Origin: an uncultured Pseudomonadota bacterium
GTDB taxonomy: Bacteria > Pseudomonadota > Gammaproteobacteria > Methylococcales > Methylomonadaceae
Reading direction: 5' to 3'
DNA: 64,000 bases
Assembly (NCBI GenBank): GCA_903834465.1
Contig: CAILJB010000091.1
Coordinates: forward strand, 79,085-143,084
Program-made: the position numbers and the translations under genes
Shown here: positions 44,236 through 54,983 of the stretch, in pieces
Layout: each line of letters starts with the position of its first letter
Numbering within the stretch: the stretch's first letter is position 1
Notes under the pieces: model-generated
Seen by the model: only the letters and a program-made list of their open reading frames with translations
The model's database searches: none
What the model was told of the DNA's origin: nothing

Positions 44236-46493
44236 AAATTTTGGGGTTTTAATTCTGTTAATAATTTACACAAATCGTGTTCGACTAATGGACGACCAAA
44301 CAAGTAACCTTGCACTTCGTCGCATTTTTTCTCTTCTAATATTGCCGCTTGTTCAAGCGTTTCTACGCCTTCGGCAATTACTTTTAAACGTAAGTTGTGT
44401 GCCATGGCAATAATCGTTGAGGCAATCGCGTTATCATCGCTGTCGGTGGTAATTTCCCGAATAAACGATTGATCGATTTTTAACGTATCAATGGGAAAAC
44501 GTTTTAAATAACTCAGCGACGAATAGCCCGTACCAAAATCGTCAATCGATAAGCGAATACCCATTTCTTTTAATTCTCTCAAGGTGCTAATTGTCGTATC
44601 CACGTTATCCATTAACACGCCTTCGGTTAATTCGAGTTCTAAAAACTCAGCAGGTAAACGTGTTTCAGATAAAATAAACGTAATTTTATCAATCAAATCA
44701 TTTTGTTTTAATTGCATTCCAGACAAATTCACCGAAATGCGTAACGGTTTTAAACCTTGTGCTTGCCAAGCCATACTGCGCGTACACGCCGTGCGTAACA
44801 CCCATTCACCAATGGCAATAATCAAATCACTTTTTTCAGCATGTGGAATAAAAACCGCAGGCGAAATCGCTCCCAATACTGGATGTTTCCAGCGCAATAG
44901 CACTTCTACACCAATCATTTCTTTCGTTTTCAAATTGAATTGTGGCTGATAACACAATGAAAATTCTTCATGTTGCAGGGCTTGCCGTAAATTGGTTTCC
45001 ATTTCCAATTCATCCAACACCTTTTGATTCATGGTGTTGGCAAAATATTGGTAATTGTTACGACCGCGCTCTTTCGCGTGATACATCGCGGTATCCGCAT
45101 TTTTAATCAAATGGTTAACCGTTATGCCATCCATCGGAAAAACAGTAATCCCCATACTGGTAGAAATAAACACGTCTCGCCCTTCTAATTGCACCGGTAA
45201 GGCTAAGGCTTGAATAATTTTTTTCGCCACAACACTGGCATCATCGGGCGTTTGAATGCTGCTTAAAATAATAGTAAATTCATCGCCTGCTAAACGAGAA
45301 ACCATATCCACTTCACGCACACATTGTTTTAAGCGTTGTGCCACTTCAACTAACAATTCGTCGCCCGCTTGATGCCCGAGTGTATCATTAACTAATTTGA
45401 AGCGATCTAAATCTAAAAACATTAACGCAGCTTGTTCTTTATTTCGTTTCGCTAGTTCGATTGTCCATTTTAACCGCTCGATAAATTGAGTACGATTTGC
45501 TAAACCCGTCAGCGCGTCATAATGTGCTAATTGTTTGAGCTGATTTTCTGAGGCTTTACGCGCAGTAATATCGCTAAAAATGCCTACGAAATGCGTGGTG
45601 ACATTGTTTTCATCTTTGACACTGTAAATGGATAACCAAATCGGATAAATTTCATTATTTTTGCGTCTTGTCCAAACTTCGCCACTCCACGCGCCCGTTT
45701 TTAATAATTCACGGCGCAGAACATAATAAAAATTATCGCCATGCCGATGCGAATTCAAAATGGCAGGATGTTGATGTAATACCTCACTTTTTTCATAACC
45801 CGTAAGCGTCGTGAAGGCTTCGTTTGCATCAATAATTCGACTGCGCGTATTGGTAATAACGATAGCATCTTTACTGCCTTCAAAGATTTTCGCCATTAAG
45901 CGTAAACCTTCTTCGGCTTTTTTACGTTCGGTAATATCTCGAATAATAACCAGCCATTGCCGTTGATTTCGATAAACGGGTCGCCCTAACGTAAATTCAA
46001 TCGGAAAAGCGGTGCCGTCTTTTTTGAAACCATAAATTACTGGTTCGCCGTTGAGTTGCGACACTTTTTCTTCAAAATCAACCGGCGGCGCGATTTGATT
46101 AAATTTAGGAATTAACACGTCAATATTCTTGCCAAGTAATTCCGATTCATCATAGCCAAATAAACGCGAGGCGGCAGGATTTGTCGTTTCGATAATTCCT
46201 TCTTGGGTGAAAGTGAAAACCGTCTCGGCAGCGTGTTTTAAAATACTACTGTATTTTTCTTCTGATTGCTCAAGTTCAACGGCTAACGCCAATAAGCCTT
46301 TATTGGTATCTGCCAATTCAATTTGCAATTGTTTAATTACGTCAATGTGTTCGCGTAATTTTTCATGCTCTAATTCCTCAAGCTCCATCGTCAATAAGAT
46401 GATGCCTTGATTGGTCGCTTCGAGTTCAGATTCTAATTCTTCGATTAAACGGGCTTTTTCCGACAGGAGTTGTTCGAGTTCTTGTTTTTTCAT
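44232..46493 (-). CDS. PAS-PAS-GGDEF-EAL cyclic di-GMP enzyme at the end of the stressosome operon
   Basis: A 753-residue cytosolic protein. The N-terminal coiled coil (1-80) has two copies of a TN-x-G-hydrophobic-L-x-ELE repeat, then two PAS domains (about 80-315), GGDEF and EAL. The GGDEF active site reads RLAGDEF with an RxxD inhibition site (REVD) five residues before it. The EAL signature reads EVLLRW in place of EALLRW, but the metal and catalytic residues Glu, Asn (VNLSG), Glu (LELTEG), DDFG, Lys (LKID), AEGVET and QGYLFGRP are present, so phosphodiesterase activity is likely; cyclase activity may be reduced. It overlaps the phosphatase gene by four bases and is the likely output of the RsbRST switch. 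Confidence 0.93.
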   Translation of the reverse strand: MKKQELEQLLSEKARLIEELESELEATNQGIILLTMELEELEHEKLREHIDVIKQLQIELADTNKGLLALAVELEQSEEKYSSILKHAAETVFTFTQEGIIETTNPAASRLFGYDESELLGKNIDVLIPKFNQIAPPVDFEEKVSQLNGEPVIYGFKKDGTAFPIEFTLGRPVYRNQRQWLVIIRDITERKKAEEGLRLMAKIFEGSKDAIVITNTRSRIIDANEAFTTLTGYEKSEVLHQHPAILNSHRHGDNFYYVLRRELLKTGAWSGEVWTRRKNNEIYPIWLSIYSVKDENNVTTHFVGIFSDITARKASENQLKQLAHYDALTGLANRTQFIERLKWTIELAKRNKEQAALMFLDLDRFKLVNDTLGHQAGDELLVEVAQRLKQCVREVDMVSRLAGDEFTIILSSIQTPDDASVVAKKIIQALALPVQLEGRDVFISTSMGITVFPMDGITVNHLIKNADTAMYHAKERGRNNYQYFANTMNQKVLDELEMETNLRQALQHEEFSLCYQPQFNLKTKEMIGVEVLLRWKHPVLGAISPAVFIPHAEKSDLIIAIGEWVLRTACTRSMAWQAQGLKPLRISVNLSGMQLKQNDLIDKITFILSETRLPAEFLELELTEGVLMDNVDTTISTLRELKEMGIRLSIDDFGTGYSSLSYLKRFPIDTLKIDQSFIREITTDSDDNAIASTIIAMAHNLRLKVIAEGVETLEQAAILEEKKCDEVQGYLFGRPLVEHDLCKLLTELKPQNL

Positions 46494-47515
46494 TTCACTA
46501 TAACTATCGTTGCATCGTCGTGGTCTTTTTGCGTGACATTATAAATTTGTTCCGCAATCACTTGGGCGGGATGAGACGCATAATAAGAAAAATCATGCCA
46601 ATGCCAATGGGTCGAAATGCCATCTGAATGTAACGCTAACATATCCCCATGCTGCCATTTATTTTCAGTAATCATAGGTTGTGGCGCGTGTTTTCCGACA
46701 ATGCCACGACGCACAATAAATTTAGATTTTTCACGATTATCATTAAACACTTTTACTTCAATATTTCCCACGCTGGCAAAACAAAACGTGCTTTGTGTCC
46801 AATCAAAAACAGCGAGTGCCATCACAACCCCGCGTGTTGAACTACAAGCGCGATCGACCCCACGAAAAATATCGAGTAACGGCGATTCGCAATGCCGCTC
46901 TACATATTGCCGCGCAGCATTTGCGGCGTGATTAGCTAATTCTCCATGACCCACGCCATCGATAACACCCACTAACGTCGCGCCACGAATATTTTTAATA
47001 ATAAAGCTATCGCCATTCGCCGTTTCATTGGGTTTTGGACGCGAAAAAACGCCAAATTCAAACGGACATTGTTGCCCGTGATTGGAATTATCGTGTAACC
47101 ATCGTTTGCAAACGATGCGTGTGCCAGTGCGATCTTCACGCGCCAAAATATCAAACTCATCCATCAGTCGATTAACTGCGCCCAGCCCCATGCCTAACGT
47201 TCCCGATGTCGAAACACCATCTTGCATTGCCGTGTATTCGTTAAACCCTTTGCCGTCGTCTTCGGCTTCAATCATCAAGCCTTCGCGTTGTTCACTGCAA
47301 ACCGGTGTTAAAGTGATAACGCCACGTTGTGCGTATTTGATGATATTAGAAGCCAATTCGCTAACTACTAAACTGATTTCTTCACGTTCGCGTTCATCAA
47401 AACCGATGTCTTGCGCCATTTCTTTTGCAATACGACGAATGGCAATTACTTCAGCGGCATTAGAAATCACTATATATTGACTTTCAACTTGAAAAGTCAT
47501 TTTGCCCGACCCCAT
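46490..47515 (-). CDS. Anti-sigma-type ATPase fused to PP2C/RsbX-like phosphatase
   Basis: A 341-residue fusion. Residues 1-140 are an RsbT-like histidine-kinase-type ATPase (ASNIIKYAQ as N box, EDDGKGF, GTLGMGLGAVNRLMDE). Residues 145-341 are a SpoIIE/RsbX-type PP2C phosphatase (GVIDGVGHGELANHAANAAR, HSDGISTHW, HDDATIVIV). In stressosomes RsbX removes phosphates placed by RsbT on RsbR and RsbS to reset the switch. The gene overlaps rsbT by 19 bases and the GGDEF-EAL gene by four, so all are one operon. Confidence 0.9.
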   Translation of the reverse strand: MGSGKMTFQVESQYIVISNAAEVIAIRRIAKEMAQDIGFDEREREEISLVVSELASNIIKYAQRGVITLTPVCSEQREGLMIEAEDDGKGFNEYTAMQDGVSTSGTLGMGLGAVNRLMDEFDILAREDRTGTRIVCKRWLHDNSNHGQQCPFEFGVFSRPKPNETANGDSFIIKNIRGATLVGVIDGVGHGELANHAANAARQYVERHCESPLLDIFRGVDRACSSTRGVVMALAVFDWTQSTFCFASVGNIEVKVFNDNREKSKFIVRRGIVGKHAPQPMITENKWQHGDMLALHSDGISTHWHWHDFSYYASHPAQVIAEQIYNVTQKDHDDATIVIVK

Positions 47516-47913
47516 TTAGCAACAGTAATTGTCGTGCCAATGCCAAGTTCGGATTGAATGTGCATCTCATCCATTAACCGTTTCACACCCGATAAGCCCA
47601 TGCCCATTGTGCCAGCGGTGGTAAAACCCGCTTCAATAGCCTGGTCAATATCCGGAATACCTTTGCCGTAATCTTCAAAAACCAATTGAATCCCAATTTT
47701 TCCCGGCTGATAGAGAAGTTGCCAACGCATCACGCCATCACTGCCCGCATGAACATAAACATTCCGCGCCAATTCCGAAACGGCTGTGACAATGCGGGTC
47801 ACATCCGTCATGCCAAAACCCGCCGTTGTCGCTACATTCCGAATCAGTTTTCGACACGTCACAATGTCGCCTTCATTTTTAATTGGATTTTCACCAGTCT
47901 CTTCAATTGCCAT
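47497..47913 (-). CDS. rsbT: Stressosome serine/threonine kinase RsbT
   Basis: A 138-residue GHKL-fold kinase with the N box ELARNVYVHA, the G1 box DYGKGI and the G2 box GTMGMGLSGVKRLMDE. In known stressosomes RsbT is held by RsbS, phosphorylates RsbS and RsbR on stress, leaves the complex and activates an output. The ATG at 47913 is preferred over the GTG one codon upstream. Three bases separate it from the rsbS stop. Confidence 0.93.
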   Translation of the reverse strand: MAIEETGENPIKNEGDIVTCRKLIRNVATTAGFGMTDVTRIVTAVSELARNVYVHAGSDGVMRWQLLYQPGKIGIQLVFEDYGKGIPDIDQAIEAGFTTAGTMGMGLSGVKRLMDEMHIQSELGIGTTITVAKWGRAK

Positions 47914-47916
47914 CAC

Positions 47917-48288
47917 CTACACCAATTTAAAGTTATCCGTAAAAATATCTAAAGCGCGATCAACATCAAGCGTTGAAATCGCTTTTCCCAAATGAAGTCC
48001 TAATTCCGTTGCCGTGATAGCCACACTCGGTTGCATGCCAGCAATAACAGTTTGCCCCCCCATTAACGCGACCATTTGCGTAGTTTCTGAAATCGTACGA
48101 GCAAAGAAAGAATCTAAAATATTCACGCTTGAAATATCTAAAATCAACCCTTTCGATTGATACTTTTCAATGGCGTGCAACACTTTGGTTTGTAGCTCTT
48201 GAATAATGTCATCACCCGGATCGTCCGGCACAGTGACAAGTAAAATATTTTTTAATTTAATAACTGAAAGATTGTTTTCGCCGTCCAT
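47917..48288 (-). CDS. rsbS: Stressosome scaffold STAS protein RsbS
   Basis: A 123-residue single STAS domain. The strand-helix segment LILDISSVNILDSFFARTISETT contains the serine (SFFAR) equivalent to the phosphorylated Ser59 of Bacillus RsbS. RsbS forms the stressosome core with RsbR. Nine bases separate it from the rsbR stop. Confidence 0.93.
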   Translation of the reverse strand: MDGENNLSVIKLKNILLVTVPDDPGDDIIQELQTKVLHAIEKYQSKGLILDISSVNILDSFFARTISETTQMVALMGGQTVIAGMQPSVAITATELGLHLGKAISTLDVDRALDIFTDNFKLV

Positions 48289-48297
48289 TAGTTTTCC

Positions 48298-49218
48298 TTA
48301 CGCTCTGGGATTATCCATCACTTTAATATTGAGTTTATCTAAGGCAACTTTTAATCCAGAAGCCATCGTCGGGCGCGTGATAATGCCGCTTAAATCAATG
48401 CCTAAATGCACCAGCGTTTGAGCAATTACTGGACGCACGCCGGTAATAATGACTTGTGAACCTAAAAGTTTCACAGCGTTAATGGTGTCGATTAAATGTT
48501 GCGCCGTGGCGGTATCAATTTGCGGCACGCCGGTAATGTCAATCAATGCGACAGGCGAATTTGTTTCCACAATCGCTTCGAGCAAACGTTCCATAAACTG
48601 TTGTGTACGACCGCTATCGAGCATTCCAATAATTGGCGCAGCCACGACACCATCCCAAATTTGAATCACCGGCGTAGACATTTCTAAAATTTCTTCAGTT
48701 TGCCGTGAAATCACTTCGTCAATGGCGTGAATGTACGAAGAAATGGCGAGTTCTTGATCTAAATTGATAATTTTGTGCAATGCCAAAAAAACGCCGTTTG
48801 CTGTTTCAACATCAAACATCGGATTACCGTAAATTTTTGGAATAATGAGCTGCATGTAATAGCAATAGGTACTCATATAAACACGCGGCGGCAGACCGAT
48901 ACGTTGATGTGCGATACCGACTTTAATACGACTTTGATAATATTCCTCGCCGTATTCGCCCGATGTTAAATCCATAAAATAAGCTTTTTGAGCAAGTTTT
49001 AGACGATTAAGCGTTTTTTCGTCGCTCAAAAAACGTTTGGTATCGGGAAATTGCAACAAATGTTCATAGAGCTGATCCACAAAACTATCCGCATATTCAA
49101 TCGCAAAAGGATGCAGTTTTTTTAAAAATTCAACATCTTTTTCAGTGAAGTCTAAAAAGCGTTTTTGCTCTGCCCAATTCTTGAAATTGGAGAGATATTT
49201 AGAATGTGAATGATTCAT
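48298..49218 (-). CDS. rsbR: Stressosome sensor RsbR with globin-type N-terminal domain
   Basis: A 306-residue protein. Residues 1-165 match a sensor-globin (protoglobin-like) fold: FTEKDVEFLKKLHPF, YYQSRIKVGIAHQRIGLPPRVYMSTYCYY, where His104 in the GIAH-x-x-IGL motif is the expected proximal haem ligand. A short linker (about 166-185) leads to a C-terminal STAS domain (about 186-300) with VALIDITGVPQIDTATAQHL and IITGVRPVIAQTL, the sites of the two phosphorylatable threonines in Bacillus RsbR. Haem-bound, O2-sensing RsbR is known in Vibrio; here O2 or NO sensing is likely. It is the first gene of the operon. Confidence 0.92.
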   Translation of the reverse strand: MNHSHSKYLSNFKNWAEQKRFLDFTEKDVEFLKKLHPFAIEYADSFVDQLYEHLLQFPDTKRFLSDEKTLNRLKLAQKAYFMDLTSGEYGEEYYQSRIKVGIAHQRIGLPPRVYMSTYCYYMQLIIPKIYGNPMFDVETANGVFLALHKIINLDQELAISSYIHAIDEVISRQTEEILEMSTPVIQIWDGVVAAPIIGMLDSGRTQQFMERLLEAIVETNSPVALIDITGVPQIDTATAQHLIDTINAVKLLGSQVIITGVRPVIAQTLVHLGIDLSGIITRPTMASGLKVALDKLNIKVMDNPRA

Positions 49219-49302
49219 TGCTTTGACCTTTTGTCATTAAAAATTGTGAGGGGATTAGTGTAACAGCTAAATTTATATGCAAAAAATTTTCAAATGATTA
49301 CG

Positions 49303-49572
49303 TCATTCAATCACTTGAATAAACGTTTCGCCTTCTTTAATCATCCCTAATTCGTCACGGGCGCGTTCTTCAACCGCCTCTTGTCCTTTGCGTAAATCTA
49401 AAACTTCTGCATAAAGCATTTCATTACGGTGTTTTTTTTCTTCGACTTGAAGTTTTAAGTCGTTTAAGCGTGTTTGATAAGTGTTAATTTCAGTAATACT
49501 GCCATCGCCAAACCACAGACGATATTGTAATTGTCCGATGAGGACGAGAAGGATAATAACGATAATTTTCAT
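49303..49572 (-). CDS. ftsB: Cell division protein FtsB
   Basis: An 89-residue bitopic protein: short cytoplasmic start, one membrane helix (MKIIVIILLVLIGQLQYRLWFG) and a periplasmic leucine-zipper coiled coil ending in ARDELGMIKEGETFIQV. With FtsL and FtsQ it activates septal peptidoglycan synthesis. ATG 49572 is preferred; a TTG six codons upstream is an alternative. It follows eno, as in many gammaproteobacteria. Confidence 0.94.
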   Translation of the reverse strand: MKIIVIILLVLIGQLQYRLWFGDGSITEINTYQTRLNDLKLQVEEKKHRNEMLYAEVLDLRKGQEAVEERARDELGMIKEGETFIQVIE

Positions 49573-49618
49573 CAAAATTTTGGAGTGCAAACCATCGGCT
49601 TACACTCCTACTCCATGT

Positions 49619-50905
<1,287 letters not shown>

Positions 50906-50972
50906 TTACCTCCAAAATAAACGCTGTGAAAAAGTAAACACTATAAAATTTTTTTGTTACAAACGAGAACAT

Positions 50973-52283
50973 TTAAACTAAACGTCCCCACATATCGTAC
51001 TCGTCAGCTTCTTCTAATTCGACTTGGACAAAATCACCGACTTTCAAATGCGTTGCGCCATCAATAAACACTTGTCCGTCAATTTCAGGCGCATCAGCTT
51101 TACTACGCGCCACCGCACCTTCTTCGACAACTTCATCAATTAAAACCGTTTCAATGCGTCCAACGCGACGTTGCAAACGTGCAGCACTAATTTCGGCTTG
51201 ATGCGCCATAAAACGCGCTAAACGTTCTTGTTTAATTTCTTCGGGAATTTGATTGGGTAACTCATTTGCCGCCGCGCCTTTTACGGGTGAATAAGCAAAA
51301 CAACCCACTCTATCTAATTGCGCTTCAGTTAAGAAATCGAGTAATCCTTCAAATTCACTTTCTGTTTCGCCTGGAAAGCCGACAATAAACGTGCTGCGTA
51401 ACGTAATATCTGGACAGATTTCGCGCCAGGCTTTGATTCTCGTTAAATTATTTTCAGTAGCCGCCGGACGTTTCATCCGTTTTAAAATGCGCGAATTGGC
51501 GTGCTGAAATGGAATATCCAAATACGGCAAAATTTTTCCTTCTGCCATGAGCGGAATTACATCATCAACATGCGGATAGGGATAAACATAGTGCATCCGC
51601 ACCCAAATGCCTAAATCGCCCAACGCTTGCGCTAAATCATAAAAACGGGTGTTGACGGATTTACCCTGCCAATCGCGTGGCGCGTATTTCAAATCTAAAC
51701 CGTAAGCACTGGTGTCTTGCGACACGACGAGTAATTCTTTCACACCGGCTTTCGCTAAATTTTCGGCTTCGAGCAAAACGTCATCAATAGGACGACTGAC
51801 TAAATCCCCACGCATTGACGGAATAATACAAAAAGTGCAACGATGATTACAGCCTTCAGAAATTTTTAAATAGGCATAATGATCGGGCGTGAGTTTAATA
51901 CCTTGTGGGGGTAATAAATCCAAAAAAGGTTGGTGTGGTGCGGGCAAATATTCATGAACGGCTTTAACCACTTCATCGAAAGCGTGTGCGCCAGTCACTT
52001 TTAAAACTTGTGGATGACGAGCGCGAATCTCTGCTTCTCGTGAACCTAAACATCCTGTGACGATGACTTTGCCATTTTTGGCTAAGGCTTCGCCAATACT
52101 GTCTAAGGATTCTTCCACAGCAGCATCAATAAAACCGCAAGTATTTACCACCACTAAATCCGCCGCCTCGTAAGTGGGTGAAATGGTATATCCTTCGGTA
52201 CGTAAGGTGGTCAAAATGCGTTCGCTGTCCACTAATGCCTTCGGGCAGCCTAAACTAATAAAACCAATATGCGGTGCGCTCAT
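50973..52283 (-). CDS. rimO: Ribosomal protein S12 methylthiotransferase RimO
   Basis: A 436-residue radical SAM enzyme that adds a methylthio group to an Asp of ribosomal protein S12. Three N-terminal cysteines bind one cluster ([26 protein letters not shown]), the radical SAM motif is [11 protein letters not shown], and a TRAM domain closes the protein. It is on the same strand as eno and divergent from minC. Confidence 0.96.
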   Translation of the reverse strand: MSAPHIGFISLGCPKALVDSERILTTLRTEGYTISPTYEAADLVVVNTCGFIDAAVEESLDSIGEALAKNGKVIVTGCLGSREAEIRARHPQVLKVTGAHAFDEVVKAVHEYLPAPHQPFLDLLPPQGIKLTPDHYAYLKISEGCNHRCTFCIIPSMRGDLVSRPIDDVLLEAENLAKAGVKELLVVSQDTSAYGLDLKYAPRDWQGKSVNTRFYDLAQALGDLGIWVRMHYVYPYPHVDDVIPLMAEGKILPYLDIPFQHANSRILKRMKRPAATENNLTRIKAWREICPDITLRSTFIVGFPGETESEFEGLLDFLTEAQLDRVGCFAYSPVKGAAANELPNQIPEEIKQERLARFMAHQAEISAARLQRRVGRIETVLIDEVVEEGAVARSKADAPEIDGQVFIDGATHLKVGDFVQVELEEADEYDMWGRLV

Positions 52284-52411
52284 TAAATAAATCCGTTAAA
52301 AATTATCAAAAATAACTCAATTGCGCGGCATTATAGCACGCACAGAAAAATGATTTTTATCGGTAGCGGTGTTAGAATTCAAGCCATTATTTCAACCTGT
52401 TGAATCCATCG

Positions 52412-53158
52412 ATGACGATTAACGCACAGTCTAAATCCCATTCTTCTCCTGCCGTAGAATTTAAAAGCAGCACCTTTTCTGTGCCTGTTTTAAGCCTAGC
52501 CAGTAATGATTTGGTGCTTATTGAGCAGTCACTCAGCGAAAAAGTCAAACTCGCACCGGAATTTTTTAAACATTCGCCTGTTATTATCGACCTAAGTGAA
52601 GTCAATAAAAAACAGTTAGTTATTGATTTTGGTAATTTGGTTACGAGTGTTCGCAAAGCCGATTTATTTGTCATTGGTGTGCGAGGTGGAACAGAACAAC
52701 AACATCAAGATGCTATCGATTTAGGTATTCCCGTTAATACTTCGCAATCTAACGTTGAAGCCAAGCCAGAGAATACAAAAAATTCAAAATCCATTAAAGC
52801 CCCCGCTGATGATGAAGTGAGCGAAAATGAATCCACGACCGTGATGATTACCAAACCCATTCGTTCAGGACAACGGGTGTATTCGCACGGTGATTTGATT
52901 GTATTGGCACAAGTTGGTGCAGGGGCTGAAATTTTAGCAGAAGGCAATATTCACGTTTATGGTTCATTGCGTGGTCGCGCGTTAGCTGGTGTGCAAGGCA
53001 ACACCGAAGCACGGATTTTTTGTTCAGATTTACAAGCAGAACTCATTTCTATCGCTGGAAATTATAAAATTAGCGATGACATTCAAGGGGCGATTTCAAA
53101 TACCCCGATTCAAATTTATTTACAAAAAAACACCTTAGTCATTAAACCTATTGTTTAA
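52412..53158 (+). CDS. minC: Septum site-determining protein MinC
   Basis: A 248-residue inhibitor of FtsZ ring assembly. The N-terminal domain binds FtsZ; after an acidic linker (about 115-140) the C-terminal beta-helix is visible (RSGQRVYSHGDLIVLAQVGAGAEILAEGNIHVYGSLRGRALAGV). ATG 52412 is taken as start; an in-frame TTG at 52400 is possible. It is followed 34 bases on by minD. Confidence 0.95.
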   Translation: MTINAQSKSHSSPAVEFKSSTFSVPVLSLASNDLVLIEQSLSEKVKLAPEFFKHSPVIIDLSEVNKKQLVIDFGNLVTSVRKADLFVIGVRGGTEQQHQDAIDLGIPVNTSQSNVEAKPENTKNSKSIKAPADDEVSENESTTVMITKPIRSGQRVYSHGDLIVLAQVGAGAEILAEGNIHVYGSLRGRALAGVQGNTEARIFCSDLQAELISIAGNYKISDDIQGAISNTPIQIYLQKNTLVIKPIV

Positions 53159-53192
53159 TTGGGCTGAATAAAGATTCTTTTGGAGGACATAA

Positions 53193-54002
53193 GTGGCACG
53201 AATTATTGTTGTAACTTCGGGTAAAGGTGGCGTGGGTAAAACCACCACTAGCGCAGCGATTTCTATGGGATTGGCGAAAAAAGGACATAAAACTGTCGTC
53301 ATCGATTTCGACGTAGGTTTGCGTAATTTAGATTTGATTATGGGCTGTGAACGTCGCGTTGTTTACGACATTATCAATGTAATTAACGGCGAAGCGTCTC
53401 TTAATCAAGCCTTAATTCGAGATAAAAACTGTAATTTATTGTCCATTTTGCCCGCCTCGCAAACCCGCAATAAAGATGCGTTGACGCAAGAAGGCGTAGG
53501 TAAAATTTTAGAAGAATTAGCCAAAGATTTTAAATACATTGTTTGCGATTCACCAGCAGGTATTGAACAAGGCGCACATTTAGCGATGTATTTTGCGGAC
53601 GATGCGTTTGTAGTTACAAACCCTGAAGTTTCATCCGTGCGAGATTCAGACCGGATGCTCGGTTTATTGTCGAGCAAATCACGTCGCGCAGAACGTGGCG
53701 AAGAACCGATTAAAGAATATTTGTTATTGTCACGTTATTCACCAGAGCGCGTAAAATCCGGCGAAATGCTCAGCTTAGACGACGTGCAAGAAATTTTGTC
53801 ATTACATTTACTTGGTGTAATTCCTGAATCCAAATCGGTACTTACTTCGTCAAATTCAGGAATGCCCGTCATTCTTGATGAAAAAAGCGACGCTGGACAA
53901 GCCTACGCTGACATTGTGGCGCGTTACTTAGGTGAAAATAAACCGCATCGATTTATTGATGACAAGAGTGGGTTTTTTAGGAAGTTATTCGGAGGCAAAT
54001 AA
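53193..54002 (+). CDS. minD: Septum site-determining ATPase MinD
   Basis: A 269-residue deviant-Walker ATPase (GKGGVGKTTTSA, DFDVGLRNLDLIMG) with a C-terminal amphipathic membrane-targeting helix (GFFRKLFGGK). It recruits MinC to the membrane and oscillates with MinE. The start is GTG at 53193, supported by GGAGGA nine bases upstream. Confidence 0.98.
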   Translation: MARIIVVTSGKGGVGKTTTSAAISMGLAKKGHKTVVIDFDVGLRNLDLIMGCERRVVYDIINVINGEASLNQALIRDKNCNLLSILPASQTRNKDALTQEGVGKILEELAKDFKYIVCDSPAGIEQGAHLAMYFADDAFVVTNPEVSSVRDSDRMLGLLSSKSRRAERGEEPIKEYLLLSRYSPERVKSGEMLSLDDVQEILSLHLLGVIPESKSVLTSSNSGMPVILDEKSDAGQAYADIVARYLGENKPHRFIDDKSGFFRKLFGGK

Positions 54003-54004
54003 TC

Positions 54005-54265
54005 ATGAGTCTACTGGATTATTTTAGAAGTTCTAAAACCAGTTCTGCATCACTAGCCAAGGAACGGCTACAAATTTTGGTCGCTTATGAGCGTTCTTCA
54101 AATAGCCAACCTTCTTATTTACCCCAATTACAAAAAGAGTTGCTTGCGGTGATTCAAAAATATGTCGATGTTAATCACGAAGCAATGACAATTAACTTAG
54201 AGCAAAATGACAATCAAGAGACATTAGAACTCAATATTGTGTTGCCTGATGCGCGTCGCGTTTAA
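54005..54265 (+). CDS. minE: MinD activator MinE
   Basis: An 86-residue protein: membrane-targeting start (MSLLDYFRSS), the anti-MinCD helix (AKERLQILVAYERS) and a C-terminal dimerisation domain. It stimulates MinD ATPase to drive pole-to-pole oscillation. GGAGG precedes it; two bases separate it from minD. Confidence 0.97.
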   Translation: MSLLDYFRSSKTSSASLAKERLQILVAYERSSNSQPSYLPQLQKELLAVIQKYVDVNHEAMTINLEQNDNQETLELNIVLPDARRV

Positions 54266-54301
54266 AGCGAAGTGTTAGGTTTTCCCGTTGGAGATAAAAC
54301 A

Positions 54302-54886
54302 ATGAAAAAAAGTGTGAATTTTTTACTGGTGTTTTTCTGTGTACTGACGGTGACGCTAACAACCGGTTGTAGCACAAAAAAAAATGTACGCGCCACTAAT
54401 AGTATGGCAGATCGTCGTACAGCAGACGCGGCTGAAAATGATAAAGATATTGAAATAGACGTTAAAGAAACGTTGCGGGATGATGACGAATTACGTCGTT
54501 TTAGCCATGTGAATGTGAATGTTTATAACGGGGCGGTTTTACTGACGGGCGAAGCGATGAATGACGCATTTAAAACAAAAATTGTCGAAACCGTTCGCAT
54601 TATTCCGCACGTTAAAATGGTACATGACAATTTAATTGTTGATTATCCGAGTGATAATTTATCTCGTGCCAACGATAAACGAATTACCCAAAATATCAAA
54701 CAAGCCTTAACGCAAATTCATGATTTACCCAATTTTGATTCATCATTGATTAAAGTAATTGTTGAACAAGGCACGGTTTATTTAATGGGGCGCGTGCATC
54801 GTGACGAAGGCACAGTGGTTATCAATGTTGTGCGTCTTGAACCCGATATTCGTCAAATTATTACTGTTTTTGATTATATCGATTGA
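54302..54886 (+). CDS. Lipoprotein with two BON domains (OsmY/DolP-like)
   Basis: A 194-residue predicted lipoprotein (lipobox LTTGC) starting at ATG 54302. Two BON domains follow: about residues 45-110 (VKETLRDDDELRRFSHVNVNVYNGAVLLTGEA) and 120-190 (IKQALTQIHDLPNFDSSLIKVIVEQGTVYLMGRV). BON proteins bind phospholipid and help keep the outer membrane intact. It is 36 bases after minE and may share its transcript. Confidence 0.9.
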   Translation: MKKSVNFLLVFFCVLTVTLTTGCSTKKNVRATNSMADRRTADAAENDKDIEIDVKETLRDDDELRRFSHVNVNVYNGAVLLTGEAMNDAFKTKIVETVRIIPHVKMVHDNLIVDYPSDNLSRANDKRITQNIKQALTQIHDLPNFDSSLIKVIVEQGTVYLMGRVHRDEGTVVINVVRLEPDIRQIITVFDYID

Positions 54887-54888
54887 AC

Positions 54889-54964
54889 GTAGAAGCAATC
54901 CTTTGTGGTTGCCCTACTTTCAGCTTTCAGTTATTACAGGGCAACCACAAGGGATTGCCCCTAC
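54889..54964. repeat. Large imperfect inverted repeat (REP/MITE-like)
   Basis: A 27-base arm (54889-54915) and its inverse (54938-54964) match at 24 positions around a 22-nt loop. The arms have the look of the G/C-tract dispersed repeats (GTAGGGGCAATCCC...TTGCCCT) seen in many bacterial genomes. It begins just after the BON lipoprotein stop and ends 19 bases before the next gene; it could also end transcription. Confidence 0.8.
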
Positions 54965-54983
54965 ATTTAGACTCTCAAACAAT

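Noticed and set aside
44232..46493. The EAL motif reads EVL, suggesting a dead phosphodiesterase.
   Set aside because: The metal-binding Glu and all other catalytic motifs are present; EVL is a tolerated variant.
54801..54983. An N-terminal extension of the GlcD-like oxidase.
   Set aside because: It would overlap the BON lipoprotein gene and translate the inverted repeat; the fold begins at ATG 54984.
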